From Enterobacter sp. EA-1 (lineage in GTDB: Bacteria > Pseudomonadota > Gammaproteobacteria > Enterobacterales > Enterobacteriaceae): a stretch of 64,000 nucleotides of DNA. Positions within the stretch are counted from its first letter, which is position 1. Each line of letters opens with the position of its first letter. Positions 17,394-31,250 of this stretch are shown in pieces. Both the position numbers and the translations under genes were made by a program. Under the pieces are notes generated by a model. The model worked only from the letters and a program-made list of their open reading frames with translations. It was not told where the DNA came from and made no database searches. The stretch is taken from contig CP025776.1 in NCBI GenBank assembly GCA_002886105.1, forward strand, positions 496,001-560,000. Direction: 5' to 3'.

Positions 17394-17954
17394 ATGGCCA
17401 AATCAGCACTGTTTTCGGTGCGTAACAATGAGCCCTGCCCACAATGCGGGGCTGAACTTGTTATTCGCTCCGGGAAACACGGTCCGTTTCTCGGGTGCTC
17501 ACATTATCCGGAATGCGATTATGTACGCCCCCTGAAGAGCCAAAGGGCGGACGGACACATCGTTAAAGTTCTGGAAGGACATGTTTGTCCTGAATGCGGT
17601 GCCACCATGGTGCTGCGTCAGGGGCGTTTTGGTATGTTTATTGGTTGTAGCCAGTATCCTGAGTGTGAACATACAGAGCTGATTGATAAACCCGACGAAA
17701 CGGCAATAACCTGCCCGCAATGTCAAAATGGGCACCGGGTGCAGCGCCGTTCCCGATATGGTAAGACCTTCTATTCCTGCGATCGCTATCCAGATTGCCA
17801 GTTCGTCATCAATTTCAAACCAGTGGCGGGCGAATGCCCGGTGTGCCACTACCCGCTACTTATAGAAAAGAAAACCGCGCAGGGTGTTAAATGCTTTTGC
17901 GCCAGTAAACAATGTGGACAGCCGGTAACGGCGGAACAAACTCGTGAAGAATAA
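17394..17954 (+). CDS. yrdD: Topoisomerase-type zinc-finger protein YrdD
   Basis: Intact, 186 residues. It holds repeated zinc ribbons of the topoisomerase I C-terminal type: [46 protein letters not shown]...[13 protein letters not shown] and CPVCHYPLL with a final CFCASKQCG. It looks like a free-standing copy of the DNA-binding tail of TopA. The exact role is unknown. It is followed by tsaC, which starts within its last codons. Confidence 0.93.
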   Translation: MAKSALFSVRNNEPCPQCGAELVIRSGKHGPFLGCSHYPECDYVRPLKSQRADGHIVKVLEGHVCPECGATMVLRQGRFGMFIGCSQYPECEHTELIDKPDETAITCPQCQNGHRVQRRSRYGKTFYSCDRYPDCQFVINFKPVAGECPVCHYPLLIEKKTAQGVKCFCASKQCGQPVTAEQTREE

Positions 17955-18520
17955 CCTGCCAACAGACCCCCATCGCTGCGGCGGTAGAGGTTCTGAATAA
18001 AGAATACGTCATCGCATATCCAACAGAAGCTGTTTTCGGTGTCGGTTGCGACCCGGACAGCGAAATCGCTGTTCATCGCCTGCTTGAATTGGAAACAACG
18101 TTCAGTAGAAAAAGGATTGATCCTGATTGCTGCAAGCTTTGGAACAACTGGAAACCCTATATTGATGACAGCATGCTGACCGATGCGCAGCGTCAGACGA
18201 TTTTTGCCTGCTGGCCCGGCCCGGTGACTTTTGTCTTCCCGGCGAAGTCTACGACGCCTCGTTGGCTGACAGGCCGTTTCGACTCGCTGGCCGTGCGTGT
18301 TACCGATCACCCGGATGTTATTGCTCTGTGTGAGGCGTATGGCAAGCCGTTGGTATCGACCAGCGCTAACTTGTCTGGCTTACCGCCTTGCCGAACCGCA
18401 AAAGAAGTGGCTGAGCAGTTCGGCGCGGATTTCCCGGTTATTGATGCGCCAACGGGGGCGCGACAAAATCCTTCTGAAATCCGGGATGCTCTAACCGGTG
18501 AACTTTTCCGTCAGGGGTAA
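17944..18520 (+). CDS. tsaC: Threonylcarbamoyl-AMP synthase TsaC (frameshifted)
   Basis: Makes threonylcarbamoyl-adenylate from threonine, bicarbonate and ATP for t6A37 of ANN-decoding tRNAs; a YrdC/Sua5-type protein. The likely start is GTG ([10 protein letters not shown]), overlapping yrdD by 11 bases. The motif [15 protein letters not shown] is readable after a frame break near 17972 (extra C). Others lie near 18095 and 18145 (extra G in TTGGAAACAAC and GGAACAACTGG). The second half, [12 protein letters not shown] to [15 protein letters not shown], is open and has the [12 protein letters not shown] nucleotide-site motif. Confidence 0.92.
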
Positions 18521-18524
18521 TCAT

Positions 18525-19344
18525 ATGGAATCCTATGCAGTTTTTGGTAATCCCATCGCGCATAGCAAATCGCCTTTTATTCATCGGCAGTTCGCTACGC
18601 AACTGTGTATTGAGCACCAATATGGCCGTGTGCTTGCGCCGGTGAATGACTTTGTAAATACGCTGGAGGCTTTTTTTGCCGGTGGCGGAAAAGGGGCCAA
18701 TATAACGGTGCCCTTCAAAGAAGAAGCCTTTGCTCGCGCTGATGAACTGACCGAACGTGCGGCGCTTGCAGGAGCGGTCAATACGCTTAAGCGACTCGAG
18801 GATGGACGCCTGCTTGGGAGACAACACGGATGGAATTGGCCTGCTGAGCGATCTCGAACGTCTGGCATTTATCCGCCCGGGTTTTCGCATTCTGCTGATC
18901 GGCGCGGGTGGTGCCGCGCGCGGTGTATTGCTTCCTTTGCTTTCGCTGGGCTGCGCGGTAACCATCACTAATCGTACAGGGTATCGGGCAGAAGAATTGG
19001 CCCGACTTTTCGCCCATACGGGAAGTGTTGATGCGGTAGCCATGGATGATTTGTCCGACCATAAATTCGATCTCATCATTAATGCTACCTCCAGCGGGAT
19101 TGGTGGGGACATTCCCGCATTACCGGAAGCCATCATTCATCCTCAGACATATTGCTACGACATGTTTTATCAGAAGGGGAATACGCCATTCCTTATCTGG
19201 TGCGAAAAACTGGGCGCGAAGAATTGTGCCGATGGCTTGGGAATGCTGGTGGGACAAGCGGCCCATGCCGTGCTGTTGTGGCATGGTGTACTGCCTGACG
19301 TTGAACCCGTCATTAACACCCTGAAGCTGGAACTGGCGAAATGA
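18525..19344 (+). CDS. aroE: Shikimate dehydrogenase AroE (one frameshift)
   Basis: NADPH-dependent reduction of 3-dehydroshikimate in the aromatic pathway. The N-terminal shikimate site shows [15 protein letters not shown] and [13 protein letters not shown] (catalytic Lys). The NADP Rossmann motif is GAGGAARG and the second site [18 protein letters not shown]. One extra base near 18817 (CTGCTTGGGAGAC) breaks the frame just before [13 protein letters not shown]. The length otherwise equals 272 residues. It overlaps yrdB by four bases (ATGA). Confidence 0.95.
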
Positions 19345-19598
19345 ATCAGGCCATTCAGTTTCCTGATCGTGAAGAGTGGAATGCCTCAGCACAGGCGATC
19401 TTTTTCCCTGCACTGGTCAACGGCATGCAACTTATCTGTGCAATCAAAGGCGAAGTGCTGGCGCGGCGTTTTAGTAGTGCAGCGCCAGAAGAGCATCTGG
19501 CGCTGTTTTGTGAATATCGTTGGGATTTAGAAGAGGAGGCGGAGCAACGTATCCGCCAGCAAGAAGAAGATGATCAGGGCGTTGTCTGGCTGTCCTGA
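19341..19598 (+). CDS. yrdB: DUF1488 family protein YrdB
   Basis: Intact, 85 residues, [20 protein letters not shown] to DDQGVVWLS. The function is unknown. Its ATG overlaps the aroE stop (ATGA), so it is the last gene of the dprA-smg-yrdD-tsaC-aroE-yrdB run. Its end overlaps the end of the convergent yrdA by about 25 bases. Confidence 0.9.
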   Translation: MNQAIQFPDREEWNASAQAIFFPALVNGMQLICAIKGEVLARRFSSAAPEEHLALFCEYRWDLEEEAEQRIRQQEEDDQGVVWLS

Positions 19599-20124
19599 TT
19601 AATGTATTCGTCTTTCCACTTCACATAGTTATTTGCGGAGTATTTCAGTCCTTCTATTTCCGCTTCTTTCAGGGGCGGATTTGTTTTACCGGACTTCCCA
19701 GATAAAGGTAGCCGCTCTCAAGGCGCTTATTTTGCGGCACCGGGCTGCCAGCCCCGATCATTACGTCATCTTCTATTATGGCGCCATCAAGTAAAATCGA
19801 TCCCATACCGACCAGAACCCGATTACCAATAGAACAACCGTGCAACATCACTTTATGTCCCACAGTAACATCTTCACCAATAATCAGCGGATCACCTTCA
19901 GGATTAGATGATGATTTATGCGTGACGTGCAGAACGCTGCCATCCTGAATATTGCTGCGCGCGCCTATCTCTACATAATTCACATCACCCCGGATCACGA
20001 CTAATGGCCAGATTCCAACGTCGTCCGCGATTCGGACATCGCCAATGACCACACTCGTGGCATCGACCATGACTCGCTGACCAATGCGAGGGAAAAGATC
20101 TTTATATGGACGTAAAGCAGACAT
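19574..20124 (-). CDS. yrdA: Gamma-carbonic-anhydrase-like hexapeptide protein YrdA (one frameshift)
   Basis: Left-handed beta-helix trimer related to gamma carbonic anhydrase; activity in E. coli is uncertain. It starts MSALRPYKDLFPRIGQRV. Hexapeptide repeats run through VVIGDVRIADDVGIWPLVVIRGD, with the three metal His positions readable in LHVTHKSS and GHKVMLHG. One base is missing near 19671 (CGCCCCTG for CGCCCGCTG), moving the C-terminal helix [14 protein letters not shown] to another frame. Corrected, it ends at the TGA that overlaps yrdB. The start is just upstream of the rRNA promoter region. Confidence 0.91.
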
Positions 20125-20279
20125 AATTACCTCATCAAATACTGACCCAGATAATGACTTTGATCGGAAGAAAAGATCTTCTGCAAGCCATTTGCGCATC
20201 ATTATTTGAGCAGATCGTACGGGATCGCAGCGAAAAGAATGAAAAAACAGCACTTAGAAAAAAAAGATCGCAAAAAGAC

Positions 20280-20306
20280 TTGTGCTTAAAATTGGGATCC
20301 TATAAT
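20280..20306 (+). promoter_or_regulatory. rRNA operon promoter P1
   Basis: -35 TTGTGC and -10 TATAAT with the GC-rich GCGCCTCC discriminator, preceded by an A-rich UP-like stretch. The spacer is 15 bases; rrn P1 normally has 16, and GGGATCC here probably stands for GGGATCCC. Position and sequence match E. coli rrnD P1. Confidence 0.88.
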
Positions 20307-20387
20307 GCGCCTCCGTTGACACGACAACGTGAATCACTTCACGAGATAGTCGAAACAACGAAAGAGAAAAAATCCTGAAAATCAGGG

Positions 20388-20415
20388 TTGACTCTGAAAG
20401 AGGAAAGCGTAATAT
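20388..20415 (+). promoter_or_regulatory. rRNA operon promoter P2
   Basis: -35 TTGACT, a 16-base spacer and -10 TAATAT, then CGCCACCTCGCG. Typical weaker constitutive rrn P2, about 110 bases after P1. Confidence 0.85.
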
Positions 20416-20433
20416 ACGCCACCTCGCGACAGA

Positions 20434-20465
20434 GCGCTAAAGCGCGTCGCAACTGCTCTTTAACA
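20434..20465 (+). promoter_or_regulatory. rRNA leader boxB and boxA antitermination signals
   Basis: GCGCTAAAGCGC is the boxB-like hairpin and TGCTCTTTAACA is boxA. In E. coli boxA loads NusB-S10 and the antitermination complex onto polymerase transcribing rRNA. Confidence 0.85.
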
Positions 20466-20599
20466 ATTTATCAGACAATCTGTGGGCACTCAAAGTGACA
20501 TGGATTCTTAAACGTCTCAGGACGCTAAATGAACACCAAGTCTCACGAGTGAACACGTAATTCATTACGAAGTTTAATTCCGGTGAGCATCAAACTTTT

Positions 20600-22132
<1,533 letters not shown>

Positions 22133-22215
22133 CCTTAAAGAACCTGCCTTTGCAGTGCTCACAGATTGTCTGATGAAAAGAAAGAAGCAAGGCGTCTTGC
22201 GATTGAGACTTCAGT

Positions 22216-22291
22216 GTCCCCTTCGTCTAGAGGCCCAGGACACCGCCCTTTCACGGCGGTAACAGGGGTTCGAATCCCCTAGGGGACGCCA
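22216..22291 (+). tRNA. gltT: tRNA-Glu (anticodon TTC)
   Basis: 76 bases with encoded CCA. The acceptor stem GTCCCCT pairs with AGGGGAC, the anticodon loop is CTTTCAC and the T-arm loop TTCGAAT. It lies in the 16S-23S spacer. Rfam-type glutamate spacer tRNA; the symbol letter is a guess, since gltT/U/V/W are identical copies in E. coli. Confidence 0.95.
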
Positions 22292-22365
22292 CTTGCTGGT
22301 AACGTAAGTGAAAGGTGCGTGCCGATGTATCTCAAAACTGACTCACGAGTCATGTTTGAGATATT

Positions 22366-22377
22366 TGCTCTTTAAAA
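22366..22377 (+). promoter_or_regulatory. Spacer boxA upstream of 23S
   Basis: TGCTCTTTAAAA, the second boxA of rrn operons, in the 16S-23S spacer. Confidence 0.75.
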
Positions 22378-22485
22378 ATCTGGATCAAGCTGAAAATTGA
22401 AACACAGAGCAGTGCGAACTGTTCTGCGAGTCTCTCAAATTTTCACAACTGATGATGAATCGCAAGAAACATCTTCGGGTTGTGA

Positions 22486-25393
<2,908 letters not shown>

Positions 25394-25583
25394 ACAACGC
25401 CGAAGATGTTTTGGCGTGAGAGACGCAAGTAAGCTTGATAACAGATTAGCGGAAACGAAAGATTTTACGCTGAGGCAAGGCGGCAAGCGAAGAAAAGGAA
25501 GGAGCATACGAGGGTATGTGACTGACTTTACGAGAGCGGCCAACGCAGCATCAGGGTAAAAGATTCGTTCAAACCTAAGAATT

Positions 25584-25700
25584 TGCGGCACTAGCGCGGT
25601 GGTCCCACCTGACCCCATGCCGAACTCAGAAGTGAAACGCCGTAGCGCCGATGGTAGTGTGGGGTCTCCCCCATGCGAGAGTAGGGAACTGCCGGGGCAT
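25584..25700 (+). rRNA. rrf: 5S ribosomal RNA, first copy
   Basis: Core GCGCGGTGGTCCCACCTGACCCC to GAGAGTAGGGAACTGCC. Both ends are altered at CCWGG sites: TTGCGGC for TTGCCTGGCGGC at the start and TGCCGGGGCAT for TGCCAGGCAT at the end. A C-run of five (CTCCCCCATG) is one longer than in the second copy. Confidence 0.95.
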
Positions 25701-25712
25701 CAAATTTAGCGT

Positions 25713-25788
25713 GCTGATATGGCTCAGTTGGTAGAGCGCACCCTTGGTAAGGGTGAGGTCCCCAGTTCGACTCTGGGTATCAGCACCA
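25713..25788 (+). tRNA. thrV: tRNA-Thr (anticodon GGT)
   Basis: 76 bases with CCA. The acceptor GCTGATA pairs with TATCAGC, the anticodon loop is TTGGTAA and the T-loop TTCGACT. It lies between two 5S genes, exactly as thrV in E. coli rrnD. Confidence 0.96.
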
Positions 25789-25824
25789 GTTATAACGGTT
25801 AAAGTTCGGCACTTAGAAAGAATT

Positions 25825-25945
25825 TGCACGGCGGCACTAGCGCGGTGGTCCCACCTGACCCCATGCCGAACTCAGAAGTGAAACGCCGTAGCGCCGATGG
25901 TAGTGTGGGGTCTCCCCATGCGAGAGTAGGGAACTGCCGGGGCAT
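25825..25945 (+). rRNA. rrf: 5S ribosomal RNA, second copy
   Basis: Same core as the first 5S. The start reads TTGCACGGCGGC where TTGCCTGGCGGC is expected and the end TGCCGGGGCAT; both are CCWGG positions. Followed after seven bases by the operon terminator. Confidence 0.95.
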
Positions 25946-25952
25946 CGAATTA

Positions 25953-25990
25953 AAACAAAAGGCCTCGTCGAAAGACGGGGCCTTTTGTTT
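25953..25990 (+). terminator. rRNA operon terminator
   Basis: AAACAAAAGGCCTCGTC-GAAA-GACGGGGCCTTTTGTTT, a long GAAA-capped hairpin with a T-rich tail (one T-G pair), the standard rrn T1. Confidence 0.92.
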
Positions 25991-26023
25991 GTACCAATCT
26001 CAGATTGTTGATGTACAGGCAAT

Positions 26024-26047
26024 AAAAAAGCCACCTATACAGGTGGC
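26024..26047 (-). terminator. Terminator of the yhdWXYZ operon
   Basis: GCCACC-TGTATA-GGTGGC followed by six T on the minus strand, just past the yhdZ stop. Confidence 0.85.
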
Positions 26048-26070
26048 CTTCACTAACACAGCCTTACAGA

Positions 26071-26828
26071 TTAATGAATAACCTGCGACAAGAACGATCG
26101 AGTACGTTCTGATTTCGGATTCGCGAAGAATTCCTCGGGTGGTGCTTGCTCAACGATTTCGCCACGATCCATAAAGATCACCCGGTCAGCTACAGTACGG
26201 GCAAACCCCATTTCATGCGTCACACAACATTGTCATGCCTGACTGAGCAAGCCCGATCATGGTGTCCAGTACCTCTTTTACCATCTCTGGATCCAGTGCA
26301 GAAGTGGGTTCATCAAACAACATAATCTTCGGCTTCATGCACAGCGAACGGGCAATAGCCACACGCTGCTGCTGCCCACCGGAAATTTGCCCCGGGAACT
26401 TATGCGCATGCTCGGCAATACGCACACGCTCCAGTGTAGTGCATCGCCAAGGCTTCAGCTTCTTTCTTCGGCATCTTACGTACCCAAATAGGTGCCAGCG
26501 TACAGTTTTGCAGTACCGTAAGATGCGGGAATAAATTGAAATGCTGGAACACCATACCGACTTCCTGACGGATCTTCTCAATATTGCGGATATCTTCGTT
26601 CAGCTCGATACCATCCACGACAATTCGCCCCTGCTGATGTTCTTCCAGATGGTTAATACAGCGGATCGTTGTCGATTTTCCCGAACCTGAAGGGCCGCAA
26701 AGCACAATGCGTTCGCCCTGTTTCACATTCAGATTGATATCTCTCAGAACATGGAACTGCCCATACCACTTGTTCACATTTTCGAGCGTAATCATCGCGT
26801 CGCCAGATTGCATAATTGTATTACTCAT
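26071..26828 (-). CDS. yhdZ: Polar amino-acid ABC transporter ATPase YhdZ (frameshifted)
   Basis: ATP-binding subunit of a polar amino-acid importer (AapP/GlnQ type). Walker A is GPSGSGKST, the Q-loop [15 protein letters not shown], the signature [14 protein letters not shown] and Walker [15 protein letters not shown]. The initial [23 protein letters not shown] is followed by an open frame to about codon 130. Frames shift near 26435 and near 26222 (D-loop and switch region [10 protein letters not shown] split), and a third break precedes the C-terminus [15 protein letters not shown]. The span is one base short of 252 codons plus stop. Confidence 0.93.
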
Positions 26829-26836
26829 GGGGATCC

Positions 26837-27937
26837 TCAGTGCGGTGTACGCCCGGTGTTAAAGCGCTTCTCCAGATGCTGGCTATAGCGCGACATGCTA
26901 AAACAAAAATCCAGTAAACTAATGCAGCAAAGACATAGCCTTCAGTCGACATGCCAAGCCATGCAGGATCCACGGTGGCCTGCTGCACACTACTAAACAG
27001 ATCAAACAGACCGATGATGATCACCGGGGCTGGTATCTTTGAACAGCGCAATAATGGTATTCACCGTACGGGGGATCACCAGCTTCAAGGCCTGCGGTAA
27101 GATCACTAAGCCCTGTGTTTTCCAGTAACCCAGCGCCAGTGACTCTGCCGCTTCGTATTGTCCTTCGGCAGCGCCTGCAAGCCGCCGCGCACCACTTCTG
27201 CCACATAAGCCGACTGGAACAGGATCACCCCGACCAGCGCACGGATCAGCTTATCGATGCTGGTTCCTTCGGACATAAACAGCGGCAGCATTACGGAGGA
27301 CATAAACAGAACGGTGATCAGCGGAACGCCGCGCCAGAACTCAATAAAGACGACGGACAGCACGCGCACAACCGGCATCTTCGAACGACGACCCAACGCC
27401 AGCAAAATGCCGAGCGGTAATGCGCCGGCAATCCCCACTGACGCGATAATCAGCGTCAGGGTCAAACCGCCCCACTGGCGGGTCTCAACACGATCCAGCC
27501 CAAGAAACCCACCGAACATCAGCCACCAGACCACAATCGGATAGACGACGGCCCAACAAGCGATATAGCGGCCACGGTATGGCAACGCTTTCCAGAACAT
27601 GGGTGCAATAGAGAGCAGGCCCACAATCAACGCCAGTTAATACGCCAGCGCTGAGCGTGAGGATAAAGACCATACATAAACTGGCCAAAACGCTCATGAA
27701 TAAACACCCAACAGGCACCCGCTTTCGTGCAATCCGCTCGAGTAGAACCCACCCAGTTTGCACCGGAACAGCGTCCATTCCAACAGTGGTGGGATCAATG
27801 CCCACATCAACCACAGACAAAAAGAGTCAGCAGAGAGTTAGACCAACTGGAAAGAGATTTTTCCTTACCCATAAAACAATACCGTTACTGCCTGCCGGTG
27901 TCGGGCGCGTAGCAGGAGACAGAATAGCTTTTGTCAT
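26837..27937 (-). CDS. yhdY: Polar amino-acid ABC transporter permease YhdY (frameshifted)
   Basis: AapM-type inner-membrane permease. The start [19 protein letters not shown] precedes a first hydrophobic segment disrupted by indels near 27840, 27720 and 27640. The region [30 protein letters not shown] and the EAA loop [17 protein letters not shown] mark the binding-protein-dependent permease domain. Breaks near 27160 and 27030 precede [20 protein letters not shown] and the end NTGRTPH. It starts nine bases past the yhdX stop and ends eight before yhdZ, so it is a single operon. About 366 residues. Confidence 0.92.
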
Positions 27938-27946
27938 CTTCGTTCC

Positions 27947-29129
27947 TTAGCGCTCAATCAGTGCAATGCGACGGTTATAGATGTTCATCAGCAGGGAAAT
28001 CGACAGGCTGATAAGCAAGTAAACAGACATCGTGATAGCAATCGTTTCAATGGCCTGACCCGTCTGGTTCAGTACTGTACCGGCAAACAACGACACCATA
28101 TCCGGGTAGCCGATAGCGGCGGCCAGAGAGGAGTTCTTCGCGATATTCAGATACTGGCTGGTCAGCGGAGGAATAATCACACGCAGCGCCTGCGGAATAA
28201 TGACTGGCGTAGCGTCACCGGATTCGGCAGCCCCAGCGAGCGAGCCGCTTCATGTTGCCCATGGGGGACGGACTGGATGCCAGAGCGAATAATCTCGGCG
28301 ATAAACGCAGAGGTATACACCGACAGCGCAATGGTCAGTGCCGCCAGTTCCGGGATCAGCACCATACCGCCGCTGAAGTTAAACCCGCGCAGTTCCGGTA
28401 TTTCCCAGTGCAATGCAGCACCAAACACCCAATGCGCCAGCAGCGGCAGGCCAATGATCAGCACCAGCGCCGTTGGCCATGTTCTGCGTAATTGCCCGGT
28501 TTTAGTCTGGTGTGCTTTATTGAAGCGGAACAGACCGACAGAGGCGATCAGCGCAATCACAATGACGACAACAAATGCCAGTACACCCTCGCCCATCTGG
28601 GGGGAAGGAATATACAACCCACGGTTGCTCAGAAAGACAAGATCCATTGCGCTGACTGCCTGACGGGGGCCCGGCAAATTACGCAGCACCGCAAAGTACC
28701 AAAAGAAAATCTGCAACAGCGGCGGGATATTGCGAAAAGTTTCGATATAAATCGTCGATAATTTACGCAGCAGCCAGTTTTCTGAAAGACGCGCAAGACC
28801 CGAGGAAAAAGCCAAGGAAAGACGCGAAAACAATACACAATGCTGATACCAGCAGCGTATTAAGCAGGCCAACAAGAAACACACGGCCATAGGTATCGCC
28901 TTGCTCATAATCGATAAGATGTTGAACAATACCAAAACCGGCGGCGCGGTCGAGGAAGGCAAAGCCGGAGGTGATCCCGCGATTATTCAGGTTAGTAACA
29001 GTGTTGTGTATCAGAATAGATGGCGATAGCGACGACGGCCACAATCGCAATAATTTGAAACAGCCGGGCGCGAACCGCAGGGTTTGAAAGGGAGATCGCG
29101 CCTTTCACGGTTGGGCGGCGATGGGACAT
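27947..29129 (-). CDS. yhdX: Polar amino-acid ABC transporter permease YhdX (frameshifted)
   Basis: AapQ-type permease, partner of YhdY. It starts MSHRRPTVKGAISLSNPAVRA. The middle is open: FWYFAVLRNLPGPRQAVSAMD, then the EAA motif SAFIAEIIRSGIQSVPHGQHEAARSLGL and the C-terminal helices IIPPLTSQYLNIAKNSSLAAAIGYPDM with the end NRRIALIER. Breaks lie near 29020, 28790 and 28215. The length after correction is 393 residues, as in E. coli. It follows yhdW by 72 bases. Confidence 0.93.
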
Positions 29130-29201
29130 AGGGAAAACCTCAGTAACCATGACTCTGGGCTGGGCGCCACACGGAGTGACGCCCGTTACAGCACTTACAA
29201 A

Positions 29202-30224
29202 TTAGCGTACCGGCGGAGCGTACTGGATGCCGCCGTTGTTCCAGAGATTGTTCTGGCCACGTTTGATTTTCAGCGCGCTCTCAGAACCGACGTTACGCTC
29301 GAACACCTCAGAGTAGTTACCGACTTTCTTGATGATGTTATAAGCCCATTTATTATCCAGCTTCAGATCCTTGCCGAAGTCGCCCTCTTTGCCCAGCAAG
29401 TGCGCCATATCCGGCGTGGCCGGATTCGCCGCTTTCTCGTCGACGTTCTTCGAGTTGATGCCCATTTCTTCGGCATTCAGCATGGCGAACAGCGTCCAGC
29501 GTACGATGGAGAACCAGTCATCATCGCCACGGCGAACAACCGGACCCAAAGGCTCTTTAGAGATCACTTCCGGCAGTACGATCCACTCGGCCGGGTTGCT
29601 CAGTTTAATACGCAATGCGTACAGCTGAGACTGGTCAGATGCCAGCGTATCGCAACGGCCTGATTCCAGTGCTTTTGCCGATTCGTCGGAACGGTCAAAC
29701 GTGACCGGCGTATATTTCATATTGTTGGATTTGAAATAATCCGCCACGTTCAACTCGGTGTCGGTGCCAGCCTGAATACAAACGGTTGCGCCATCAAGCT
29801 CTTTGGCGCTCTTCAGGCCCGCTTTGTTATGCGTCAGGAAGCCGATACCGTCATAATAGGTGACGCCAGTAAAGGAAAGGCCCATACCGCCATCGCGTGA
29901 GGAGGTCCGGTGGTGTTACGTGAGAGCATATCCACTTCGCCGGACTGCAACGCAGTAAAACGCTCTTTGCGGTCAGCGGGGTGTATTTAACTTTTGTATC
30001 GTCACCGAATACGGCGGCGGCAACGCCGCGGCAAACGTCCACGTCGATACCGGTGAATTTACCGCTAGCATCCGCGTAGGAGAAGCCAGTGGCAGACCGT
30101 CGCTGATACCGCATTGTACAAAGCCTTTCTTTTCACGGCATCCAGCGTTGTGCCCGCGTGCACTGGTTTGCAATGGCAAACAGCACGCTGGCGGCGGCCG
30201 AGCTGGCGATCATCATCTTTTCAT
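29202..30224 (-). CDS. yhdW: Polar amino-acid ABC transporter periplasmic binding protein YhdW (frameshifted)
   Basis: Solute-binding subunit of the general amino-acid type (AapJ). The N-terminal signal peptide [21 protein letters not shown] is out of frame with its own ATG because one A is missing in ATGAAAAGATG. The mature part shows KKGFVQCGISDGLP, FTGIDVDVCRGVAAAVFGDD, CIQAGTDTELNVADYF and ends NNGGIQYAPPVR. Indels lie near 30215, 30150, 30085, 29960 and 29895. First gene of yhdWXYZ, with a sigma-54 promoter about 90 bases upstream. The family suggests uptake of several polar amino acids; the substrate is not shown here. Confidence 0.93.
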
Positions 30225-30314
30225 AATGCATCCTGTGTGGCGAAAATTTATCGTTATATAAGGCGTCCGGGGAAACGCCTGAAACCTGTCTGTGGCTATG
30301 GCCATACTCTTTAA

Positions 30315-30330
30315 AGCAAAGGTAGTGCCA
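30315..30330 (-). promoter_or_regulatory. Sigma-54 (RpoN) promoter of yhdWXYZ
   Basis: TGGCAC-TACCT-TTGCT on the minus strand matches the -24/-12 consensus TGGCACN5TTGCW at every fixed position. It lies 91 bases upstream of the yhdW start codon. Nitrogen-limitation control of yhdWXYZ through NtrC is reported in E. coli, in line with this. Confidence 0.82.
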
Positions 30331-30402
30331 GTTTTGCGGACAGCACATTTGAGGGTGCTGAACACGCAATATTGAGAGTGTAGACAGTAAAAATAAAACT
30401 TT

Positions 30403-30449
30403 TGCCCTGCGCTGGTGCAAAACTATAACCTGCGCCACAAAATGGAGCA
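30403..30449 (-). promoter_or_regulatory. Two candidate NtrC enhancer sites
   Basis: TGCCCTGCGCTGGTGCA (30403-30419) has one perfect NtrC half-site, GGTGCA, in the 17-base TGCACC-N5-GGTGCA frame. TGCGCCACAAAATGGAGCA (30431-30449) is a looser, 19-base version. Centres are about 29 bases apart and roughly 80 and 110 bases upstream of the -24 element, the usual enhancer geometry. Confidence 0.55.
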
Positions 30450-30670
30450 AAAAGGAACATTTGTCACCGGGAATTAACAGACAAGTTTCCGAGGGTGAAT
30501 ATAAGCAAAATATTGAATGGCATCGCTTTGTGAAATAAATCACGTCCCGGCGCAGAGGAAATAAAAAAGAGAGGGTTTTACCGGCAAGATGAAAAGGATC
30601 TTTTCTTTTATTGCTTCTTTGTGAAGCCAAAAATTTACGCCTGAGGAAAGCGTTGCACCGTTATAAAGCA
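30450..30670. other. Intergenic stretch between yhdW control region and yhdV
   Basis: AT-rich, with no recognisable gene in either direction. It includes runs such as GAGGAAATAAAAAAGAGAGG. I see nothing further in it. Confidence 0.5.
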
Positions 30671-30694
30671 AAAGCGCGGCGTGTACCGCGCTTT
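30671..30694 (-). terminator. Terminator after yhdV
   Basis: AAAGCGCGG-TACACG-CCGCGCTTT hairpin just past the yhdV stop, with a short T-rich tail. Confidence 0.7.
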
Positions 30695-30701
30695 CGAGAG
30701 A

Positions 30702-30922
30702 TCATTTAGTTAATGCCACGATACCCAGCGTCAGACCGGCCAGCGCGGCGGCACCACCGGCGATTGCCCCGGCGGTTTCCCAGTTGTCCTGAGTGGTCCC
30801 TTTCATGCAGGTATTGGTATGTACCGGGCGGCCTTGATCGTCGTATACCGGCACACAAGGAGAATCGTGAGCGCAGCCAGCCAGAACAGTAGACAGCAAC
30901 GCAACGGAAATGAGTTTTTCAT
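30702..30922 (-). CDS. yhdV: Small outer-membrane-type lipoprotein YhdV (one frameshift at N-terminus)
   Basis: About 73 residues. One A is missing in the start region (ATGAAAAACTC for ATGAAAAAACTC); corrected, it reads MKKLISVALLSTVLAGCAHD, a signal peptide with lipobox LAGC. The mature part has Cys-containing SPCVPVYDDQGRPVHTNTC and a glycine-alanine-rich hydrophobic end GAIAGGAAALAGLTLGIVALTK (read through position 73). The function is unknown. It stands alone between yhdW and the c-di-GMP gene with its own terminator. Confidence 0.87.
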
Positions 30923-31230
30923 GATATTACCTCGAAATAATCACGATCCCCCGGTATCAATAATAGCGATACCCCGTCCAGAACCGATGCCATTATTTTA
31001 CCATTGGCATATTGGCTTTGCCCTGTAGTAATAATCTCAAAGTATGTGCAGTGTAAACATCATGGAGATAAAACCGGATAAATGAGTCATCGTGCAGAAA
31101 AGATGAATCGGAAATAAACGATATATTCTTTACTGGCGTAACGTCTTGATTAATGACAGGGCAAGTCAGGCATTACGCATCCGTCACCGCGAGAATAATA
31201 AAAAAACAGTTATCCGCTCCGATTAAATAA
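30923..31230. other. Intergenic region, no gene seen
   Basis: AT-rich 308-base stretch between yhdV and the MHYT-GGDEF-EAL gene. I found no coding frame with family resemblance and no tRNA or clear hairpin apart from the terminator at its edge. In E. coli K-12, acrF ends in this region; no trace of acrF is recognisable. Confidence 0.5.
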
Positions 31231-31250
31231 AAACGCCCTCAGGCATTTTT
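31231..31250 (-). terminator. Terminator at the end of the c-di-GMP gene
   Basis: AAATGCC-TGAG-GGCGTTT followed by TTATTT on the minus strand, overlapping the stop codon. Confidence 0.65.

Noticed and set aside
22200-22485. Missing tRNA-Ile/tRNA-Ala as a deletion in the 16S-23S spacer
   Set aside because: The spacer is complete for the tRNA-Glu type, including the downstream boxA, so it is a different spacer class rather than a deletion.
25584-25945. Direct repeat of about 120 bases as a mobile element or CRISPR-like repeat
   Set aside because: The two copies are tandem 5S rRNA genes flanking tRNA-Thr, the known rrnD arrangement.
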